Shown piece after piece: positions 55,949-64,000 of a stretch of DNA of 64,000 nucleotides (positions are counted from its first letter, which is position 1; the number at the start of each line of letters is the position of its first letter). This DNA is from Helichrysum umbraculigerum. Taxonomy: Eukaryota > Streptophyta > Magnoliopsida > Asterales > Asteraceae. The notes under the pieces are model-generated. The model was given only the letters and a program-made list of their open reading frames with translations, was not told the origin of the DNA and did no database searches. The stretch is from positions 820,001-884,000 of the forward strand of contig CATIUR010000001.1 in the NCBI GenBank assembly GCA_949592205.1. The letters are read 5' to 3'. The position numbers and the translations under genes are program-made.

Positions 55949-58900
55949 GTAGATGTTTTTCCCAGTTTACACCGAAGTCTACTACGCAGGCCCGTAGCAT
56001 GTCTTCTAGTGTTTGAATGGTTCGTTCACTTTGACCGTCTGTTTGAGGATGGTATGCGGTACTCATATCAAGTCGAGTACCCAGGGATTTTTGAAGTGAT
56101 TGCCAAAATTGTGAAGTGAAACGACTATCCCTATCGGAGATAATTGAGATTGGAACACCGTGTTTGGTTACGATTTCCTTCAAATAAATTCTGGTGAGGC
56201 GTTCCATTTTGTCGGATTCCTTGATTGCCAGGAAGTGAGCAGACTTTGTGAGACGATCCACGATCACCCAAATGGAATCGCAACCGTTCGAGGATTTGGG
56301 TAGTTTGGTTATGAAGTCCATGGCAATTTGTTCCCATTTCCATTCAGGAAGACTGGGTTGTTGAAGTAAACCAGAAGGTTTTTGATATTCGATTTTGACT
56401 TTGGAGCAAGTAAGGCACTTGCTGACATAGGTGGGGATTTCAGCTTTCATGTTCGGCCACCAGTAGAAGTCCTTGATACCGTGGTACATTTTATCGGATC
56501 CCGGATGGATAGAATATTTGGACTTGTGAGCTTCATCCATCACCAAGTCTCGTAGGTTCCCAAATTTAGGCAACCAGATTCGGTTTGAGAAATACCTAAT
56601 CCCGTTAGGTCTGATTTCGAATTGTTTATCCATGCCCCGCAAGGCTTCATCTTTGACATTTTCGGGTTTTAAGGCTTCGAGTTGAGCAGTGAGGATTTGA
56701 ATGTTTAAATTGTTGTGAATGGTCATACTGAGGGCTCGAACCCGAAGTGGTTTCACTCGCTCTTTTCGACTGAGGGCGTCAGCAACAACATTTGCTTTGC
56801 CTGGATGATATTTGAGTTCGCAGTCGTAATCGGTAAGCAACTCGACCCATCGACGTTGCCTCATGTTGAGATCCTTCTGATCGAATATGTGTTGAAGGCT
56901 TTTATGGTCGGTAAAGATTGTACATCTGGTACCGTAAAGGTAATGTCTCCAGATTTTGAGGGCAAAAACGACAGCTCATAGCTCGAGGTCGTGGGTGGTG
57001 TAATTCTTTTCATGAATCTTGAGCTGTCGGGAAGCATAAGCTATGACTTTGTCTCGTTGCATAAGCACACAACCGAGACCTTGATGTGAAGCATCGCAGT
57101 ATACCACGAAGTCATCGGTGCCTTCGGGTAATGAGAGGATAGGAGCACTGCAAAGCTTTCGTTTTAAGAGTTGGAATGCCGATTCTTGTTTATCAGTCCA
57201 GTCAAACTTTTTGTCTTTCTGGGTCAGCGTCGTGAGTGGTATGGCTATCTTGGAGAAATTTTCAATGAATCGTCGATAGTATCCGGCCAGTCCCAAAAAC
57301 TGCCGTACTTCGGTCGGAGTGGTTGGCGATTGCTAGTCTTTGATAGCCTCGATTTTTGACGGGTCAACGTGAATCCCCTGACTGTCAATCACATGACCAA
57401 GGAATTGAACGGTTTTGATCCAGAACTCACACTTAGAGAACTTGGCATAGAGCTCCTCGTGTTTAAGTAGTTCAAGGATGGTTCTGAGGTGTTGCGCATG
57501 CTCTTCTTTGCTTCGTGAATATATGAGGATGTAATCGATGAAGACAATGACAAACTTATCAAGGTAAGGTTTACACACCCGATTCATAAGGTCCATGAAT
57601 ACAGCCGGTGCATTGGTTAGGCCGAATGGCATCACTTGGAATTCGTAATGCCCGTAACGAGTTCTGAAAGCGGTTTTTGGAATATCGGCATCGCGAACAC
57701 GCAATTGGTGATAACCGGATCGGAGATCAATCTTTGAATAACAACTCGACCCTTGGAGTTGGTCGAACAAATCATCGATTCGAGGAAGTGGATACCGGTT
57801 CTTGACAGTTAACTTGTTCAACTCTCGATAGTCGATACACATTCGAAAGGAACCATCTTTCTTCTTAACAAATAGGACCGGAGCTCCCCAAGGTGAAGAA
57901 CTCGGCCTGATAAACCCTCGTTCCAGGAGTTCCTGTAACTGGGTGGACAGCTCCTGAAGTTCGGATGGAGCTAAACGGTATGGTGCTCGGGCCACAGGCG
58001 CAGCACCTGGTACAAGATTGATTGAGAACTCAACCTGTCTTGGTGGTGGTAGACCAGGCAGTTCCTCAGGAAAGACTTCTGGAAAGTCTCGAACGATTGG
58101 AACATCCTCAAGTCGCTTCTCCTCTGACTTTTTCTCCATGATGTGCGCGAGGATTGCTGGATAACCCTTTCTCAGAAATTTTCGGGTTTTTAGACAAGAT
58201 ATGAGGTTAAGCCTCGTCCCTCCGGTCTCCCCCTGTATGACTAGGGTTCTACCGACGGCGAGAGGTATGCGAACAATTTTGTCATAGCAGATGATTTCGG
58301 CAAGATGTTTGGATAACCAGTCCATGCCTACGATGACATCGAAACTTCCTATCTCAACAGGCATAAGATCTATGGAGAAGGTTTCGTCGGCTAGATTTAA
58401 GGTGCAATTAGGTATCACACTATTGGTTCCTATCAATTTGCCATTTGCTAGCTCTACGGTGTACTTAACGTCTAAAGCAACAGGTGTAATGTCAAGTAGA
58501 GGGCAAAATTCATCGGAAATAAAACTTCTATCGGCACCAGTATCAAACAGTATGGAAGCAGTTAAATTGTTGAGGAGGAACATACCCGTGACCACTTTCG
58601 GGTCTTGACGGGCGTCCCCTGAGTTGATCACGAAGGCGCTACTTTTGGTGTTGTTGTTGTTGCGGTGGTTGTTGTTGTTGCCCTTGTTCTTCAATTTTGG
58701 GCAAGAATCCCTAAAGTGTCCTGGGTTTCCACATTCGTAGCAGGACTTAGGTTGTCGGGCATTTTTGTCAGAGGGGTTGTTGTTGGATTTGGGGGCTCGG
58801 CAATCCTTAGTCAAATGCCCGCACCTCCTGCAGTTGTTGCAAGGAGTACTGCACTGACCAAAGTGGTGATAGTTACACTTGGGACAATAAGGTCTGTCCC

Positions 58901-59696
58901 CGGTGTAGCTGCGGTTGGGTTCAGAGTTGGTGGTGTAGACTTGGAGGGCGTTGTTTTTCTTGTTTGAGTTGTGGTGGTGTTCAGTGGATTTGCGTTTGTT
59001 GTTGTTGGAGGATGAGGTGTTGGAGGTCTCACGGCTGACAACTAAAGCCATGAGTTCGTGGGCCAATCGAATGGCACTCTCAGTAGTAGTTGGTTTGGAT
59101 GAGGCGACATTGCCCTGGATGTTCTCGGGAAGTCCACGAATGTATCTCTTAATGCCCTTACTTTCTGGTTCGACCATACCCGGGCATAATAAGGCAAACT
59201 GCTGAAACTTGGTGGTATATTCAGCAACATCATTTCCCTGCACAGTCAGGTGCCGGAATTCTTCCTCCAGCCTGTGTAATTCCTCTTCAGGACAGTACTT
59301 TTCTGTCAGCTTCTTCTTCAGTTCGGGCCAAGGAAGTCGATTTGCAACCTCAAGGCCTACGGAGTTTGCGTGGGTTTTCCACCACGTGAGTGCACCTTCC
59401 TGAAAGGTGTAAGCAGCGAATTTGACTTTGTTGTTCTCAGTACAGTCGCAGAGACTGAAAACAGATTCCATACGCTCAATCCAACGGATCAAGCCAATGG
59501 CACCTTCCGTGCCCTTGAAGTATAGCGGTTTACAGCTAAGGAAGTCCTTATAGGAGCAGGGTTTGGGTGGTGGAGTATTGGTTGATGTGTCCTCGCTACC
59601 GGGTGGTGTTCGGGTAGCCAAGGCTTCGGTCACACTGTGGGCAATTATTCCCGCGATCTCAGCTTCGCTAAGAGTAATTTGACGACGAGGAGGCAT
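55949..59696 (-). pseudogene. Tekay gag-pol (gag, protease, RT, RNase H, most of integrase)
   Basis: ATG at 59696 (MPPRRQITLSEAEIAGII). Gag core (residues about 45-230), three Cys motifs (CPKCNYHHFGQC, CNNCRRCGHLTKDC and CYECGNPGHFRDSC; about 265-330), protease LFDTGADRSFIS near residue 380, RT from about 530. The RT box reads FIDYILIYS where FIDD is expected: the Tyr codon at 57531-57533 (residue 722) replaces the second catalytic Asp. Stops at 57333-57335 and 56976-56978 break the single frame. RNase H (VYCDASHQGLG), the integrase zinc region (HPGSDKMYHG and CLTCSKVK) and the D-D-E core (AMDFITKLP, ISDRDSRF, GQSERTIQTLED) are present. Integrase is cut by the insertion at 55943. Confidence 0.93.
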
Positions 59697-60132
59697 GATG
59701 CTGAGTAAGAAAGAACAAGGAAATGAAATAAGATACTAGTCCGAGTGTGATGAACTAGTGGTGTGTTTGTCATCCCAAGACAAAACGTTAGAGAGAAAGA
59801 GGCCTATATTCCTATAATATAATATAGCCTAAAGTTGTAATGAGGTCTATTCATGTAAATATATGTATATCACATAATAACCTATTGAGTGTCTAGCACA
59901 GACGTGTTTTGAGTCCTGTTTCTCTCGAGGTCAGAGTCAACTAATGTATCCTGTTCAGCCATAACTTCCTTCAGATCTTACATCATCTTTATTTAATTGT
60001 ACATAGTTGATCAAGCTATGTTAAATTAAATTCGTATGCTGTAATCCCTGAACTGGTTATACCTAATAGGGAATACTGCCTAACGGTCATAGTCTAGGTC
60101 CACTAAATGCAACCTAGTTCACTATAACCTTA
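59697..60132. other. Leader of Tekay element
   Basis: Non-coding sequence between the primer site and the gag ATG (read on the minus strand). It includes AT-rich TATATGTATAT near 59860 and shares words with 53070-53340. Confidence 0.65.
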
Positions 60133-60145
60133 GGCTCTGATACCA
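60133..60145 (-). other. Primer binding site, tRNA-iMet type
   Basis: Minus strand TGGTATCAGAGCC, 3 bases from the LTR at 60149. Confidence 0.92.
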
Positions 60146-60148
60146 ATC

Positions 60149-62703
60149 TGTGACACCCCCAAATTTAATGATTTGCGGAAGCTTGATTTGGGTGTCACTA
60201 ATCAATATACAAAGCACATAAGATATAATGAACGACCACTATATGCGTCGTTTTAAACTTGTATAGATAAAGTAAATGTTTACATCAAAATATTGTTACA
60301 TTAGCTCGGTTCCTGAAATTGAGAGATTACATAGCATAATTACTTTTACAAAATATAATAATGCAGTCCAATCTCTAGTTGTATGTATGCTGACTCGAGC
60401 TAATAATTCCTGCTTGTGCAGCCAAACTACTGCTGGGTACCTGTGATAAATACTAAAATGGGTCAGCGAAAACGCTGGTGAGCTCACAGGTTTGTATGTC
60501 AATGTATAGTTGTCAGAACCGCAAGATTTATATTGAATTTAAAATGCAATTAAGCAAAATAAAAGTTATACTGTCCATGAGCACATAGTCTGAGCTTAAC
60601 TTGATTTGTCAGGCCCAATTAAGGAAACCTAACTTGAAATGCCTCCTACGAGTGCCTAATCAACACTCGTCTTCCCAAATGCTAATACATCCGTTTGACC
60701 GATTAGTGCGTGCTAACCCGGATGAGGATTGTCAATCCCATATGATATCATATACTAACATTCACGCTATAAATACTAGAGACTATGCTTATGGAGGACT
60801 TTAAATTGATTAGCTTGAAACTCATGTAGTATTTGAAGTTTGGCACTTGCGTTCTACTTGTAAAACAAAACAGAGCAGTAATATCACACCCCTAGTTGTA
60901 AAATAGTGAAAACGGGGCTATGAAACTCACCTGGTTCTTGAAGTGTTTAGCTTAATAAACTTGAAGTAATTAGCTGTGAGTTGGTGTCCAAAGGCTTGAA
61001 ACCTGAATGTGTCCACGACACTTAAATTGTCATTAATTGTATTGGTATCCTGAAAGACTACCATTTGAATTGTTTGTCTAACTAAATGTCCAAATTACCC
61101 CGATTTGGTTGATTGTTTTGTTACAAGTTACTACGACTTGTTTGAATAAGTTGATACAAGTTACAACGACTTGTTTGATTGGATTGTCTAAGTTACTATG
61201 ACTTAGTTGATTTAATTGTGTATTTGAGAGTGGGTACGGCCCGTTGGTGACGGTTGTAACAATAGTTCTAAAATGTTATTATATTGTTGCTACAGTGAAT
61301 TGCTACAGTGAATTGCTACAGTAAAATTTGACTTTTCTACAGTAACTTTGACTTCGAAAATTTTGAGGTTTGAAGATTCTGTTTTGTGCGACGTAGCCTG
61401 CGACGCAGGCTGCGACGTAAGGTTTTTGCGACGAAGAGGGTTGCGTCGCCAAAGTCAATAGTGCTAAGTCAATAGCGACGTAGGGTGCTACGTCGCTTAT
61501 GCGACGTAGGTTCGGTTTGCGACGTTAAGGTCTGCGTCGCTATGTGCGACATTCGCAAGTCAATGCGACGTAATAGGCTGCGTCGCTATATGCGACGTTG
61601 GGGATATAGTGCGACGTAGGTCGCTGCGTCGCTATATGCGACGTTGAGGATATAGTGCGACGTAGGTCGCTGCGTCGCTATATGCGACGTTGGGGATATA
61701 ATGCGACGTAGGTCGCTGCGTCGCTATATGCGACGTTGGGGATATAGTGCGACGTAGGTCGCTGCGTCGCATTTGCTCCAGGCCAAATGCGACGTACGGG
61801 GTCTGATCGGAGTTTCAACTTCAAAAACGCATTTTCCGGCCATCGATCGGCCTAATATTTTTACCCAACCCATTTTAGGACATTACAAGGTTATACAAAC
61901 AACTAGCAAGTTATAAAACTTAAAAACGAGAGTTTTCGGAGTTGTGTCGGAAACTTACAAATCGCCGAAATGAAATTCCGGAAAGATAGGATTGTAGATC
62001 GCGAAGTGGTGAACGTTTATTTCCAAAGGGGCTTGAAGATCCGAGGTCGTTTAGTATGTTTATTTTGCGATTTTTGTTGTTTTTGGTTTGTGGTTTAGTT
62101 GAGAGAAAAATAAGAGAGGAGAGAGAGATAGAAGATGAGAAATGAAAGAAAATGAAAAAGGGAGGGGGTTTTGGTTGGGAGTTCCACTCTCAGCCTGAAC
62201 CCCAGCGCTCCGTGCGGTGTTCGTTTACTCCGTCGTTTAAACGTTAAATATTTATTTTCTATGTTTTAATATACGTTTTAAAAATACGAATAATTACTCA
62301 GTATTTTTGTTAAAGCATTTGACTAAACATTTAATAATTACATTATAAATGGTGAATTGTCTCGTTTTGTTTGCGCAATTACATTTTATTCGAGTTTATA
62401 TAAATTGTGTGAAAAAAATTTGGATACAAAATATTATTGTCATAATATTTTTAAGTACAAAAAAAAAACGTTATTAAAAATCCTTGTATTACTTAAATCA
62501 ATTGTTCACCAACGTCCGTATTTATTGTATCGAAATTCATTCGATTTGAAACTCGTACGATTTAAACGAATCGCATAATTGTAGATATATATTCAACAAT
62601 ATATATAATAATTGATACATTAATTAGCCTAACACAGAACTAATTACATGTATTGAAGCTTGATTAGGCACTAAATTTTAGTCCTAAGTTGACGGGTGTC
62701 ACA
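60149..62703 (-). repeat. 5' LTR of Tekay element (2,555 bp)
   Basis: Almost identical to 45301-47854. Differences seen by eye include CCTGAAAG for CCCGAAAG near 61049, one extra A in a run near 62411, and single changes in the 46-bp repeats. GTATG follows at 62704-62708. Confidence 0.95.
61577..61760. repeat. 46-bp tandem repeat, four units, in Tekay 5' LTR
   Basis: Same array as at 46729-46912 with the same number of units, so the array was already four units long when the element inserted. Confidence 0.9.
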
Positions 62704-62708
62704 GTATG

Positions 62709-64000
62709 AAAAGAGAAGGAGAGTGCCACGTAAATGGATTATATATCCAATTTTAATATATGATGATAGATATTAGTATGCAATGCATTATTTCCATGAG
62801 AGAACATTATTTTAATAATAAAGTAAACATCGAAAAATTAGTTAAATATAGGAAAAATATATGATGTATTTGAAGTTTGATCATACTTTTATATATATTG
62901 GTTTGGTTACAACGTATAACAAAATGAAATCTCTATACACACAACATTTTTATAATGTGTTTTTCTTGACACACCACTATATAAAATCAAGAAATATAAG
63001 ACACAAAACTCTAGTAGGTGCAAAAAAATTATAAGTAAATCATAATGAGAGTAGTTGGATGATTGATAGATTATCACATGCTTATTGCAGTCAAAATCCC
63101 ATCAATCATTTTTGGAAGTTGTTCATCTTCCACATTAAGAAAATAAGAAAGATAACTTTCAGTTAATTGATTAGATAAAGATGGAAACAACTTATAGTTA
63201 ATATGTTCTAAAATGTGGATGCAGTTTTGAGCTACATTATTTTAGCAAATAAAACAAAAATAAAAATTAACAACTTTATTCAGAATAATTCTTCTTGAAA
63301 GATAAGATATGGATTAGGTAGAAGATATTTATATACTTTAATAGTTAACGAGACAAGTAATTTCTAATTAATCACAACTTGTTAATCAACACTTGAAGAA
63401 AGAATGTACTTTAATGCGTCTATATATATATATATATATATGTAGGCGTGAGTGTCTGCAAACTATAGGTTCTAGCTTGTAACAAATTAATTCGAAAAAG
63501 GTTAATCACCATTAAGTACTATAGCATAAAATAATAGAACAGCCAACAAGAATGATTTCAAAATATAAACTTAACCCAACCATATATATAAATAATATTA
63601 TCTACCTATTTTTACAATGAAAAATTAAAGTGAAAAAAAGAAAAAGAAATAACAACAATCAAAGCCACAACAATCTCATCACCCTTTTCCAATGATAAAA
63701 AAAATTATACTATTTTATTTTGTTTTCAATATATGAACCTTCAAATTCTTCCTTGTCAAGACAGGATGAGCCACAACAATGAAGTACAAAGGAGATGGTC
63801 GAAATCAAAGGATTAGTGCTCTGAAGTACAATAACGGAGACCTTATTAGAAAGGAATAGGTGTCGATGAACTAGTTTTCAAACAACTCCTTGAGGAGCCT
63901 TCTTTATTATACCGATACATAACTAAAACCTGAAAAGATAATTATGAACTTTTAAATACTATGCAATTGATTCATATTGTGAGAACCGTAAAATAATGGT
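62709..64000. other. AT-rich flanking DNA, no gene seen
   Basis: This is the right flank of the Tekay element. No ORF of interest, no LTR end and no RNA gene were recognised. It holds a (TA)n run at about 63421-63442. It may be old intergenic DNA or a decayed element. Confidence 0.6.
63421..63442. repeat. (TA)n microsatellite
   Basis: Eleven TA dinucleotides in a row in the right flank. Confidence 0.9.

Larger units (their letters stand above)
45301..62703 (-). mobile_element. Young Tekay-type chromovirus, minus strand, target GTATG
   Basis: LTRs at 45301-47854 and 60149-62703, flanked by GTATG (45296-45300 and 62704-62708). By eye the LTRs differ at only about seven places in 2.55 kb (about 0.3%), so insertion was recent. 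The single gag-pol frame begins at 59696 and ends at 47889. It has two stops, one lost RT catalytic Asp, and a gag-only element inserted in its integrase (48584-55943). The integrase ends with a chromodomain-like segment, which marks a chromovirus. Confidence 0.95.

Noticed and set aside
62709..64000. A host gene in the right flank
   Set aside because: No ORF beyond chance length, no splice-bounded exon pattern and very AT-rich sequence.

Overview
This window is plant nuclear intergenic DNA made almost entirely of nested LTR retrotransposons. I found no host gene, tRNA, rRNA or CRISPR array. The mix (Ty3/Gypsy Athila-type elements with tRNA-Asp-type primer sites, chromovirus/Tekay-type elements with LTRs of about 2.5 kb, and a Copia Sirevirus with extra 3' ORFs) fits a large, repeat-rich dicot genome. 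From remembered style of these polyproteins and LTRs I would guess Asteraceae, but that is inference.

Layout, left to right. 1-4116: Athila-type polyprotein fragment (gag end, protease, RT, RNase H, most of integrase), decayed by stops. 4117-5651: an Athila-type LTR that cuts the integrase, followed by its primer site and leader. 6434-7333 and 31388-32222: one Athila ORF-1/env-like gene split by a Copia Sirevirus (7334-31387, duplicated target GAGCA). The Sirevirus is itself split by a non-autonomous Athila element (10588-21349, target ATGAC) and by a Copia solo LTR on the minus strand (21611-22067, target ATATC). The inner Athila element carries a Tekay-like solo LTR (16288-18989, target GTAAT). 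34060-36648: a 3' LTR of another Athila family, ending inside the LTR of a minus-strand gag-only chromovirus (36649-45186). That LTR also holds a solo LTR (36853-39454, target GACTA). After 114 bp of non-element DNA comes a young minus-strand Tekay element (45301-62703, target GTATG). Its integrase is split by a still younger gag-only Tekay-like element (48584-55943, target CAATG). 62709-64000 is AT-rich flank with nothing recognisable.

How it works together: nearly every element is defective. Two are gag-only. One Athila copy has lost RT and RNase H by deletions that kept the reading frame. The youngest full-length Tekay copy has lost an RT catalytic aspartate. Yet the flanks and LTR pairs show these copies moved recently, so they were probably mobilised by proteins made elsewhere.

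The most interesting signal is a short stem-loop just upstream of the polypurine tract. It occurs seven times, in five Ty3 elements (two Athila families and three chromoviruses). Stems vary by compensatory changes while the loop stays RRGA or GGA. In two Athila elements the hairpin plus tract module is present twice, once at an internal site and once at the 3' LTR. A second cross-family pattern is that almost every LTR here carries its own CpG-containing inverted-repeat words.
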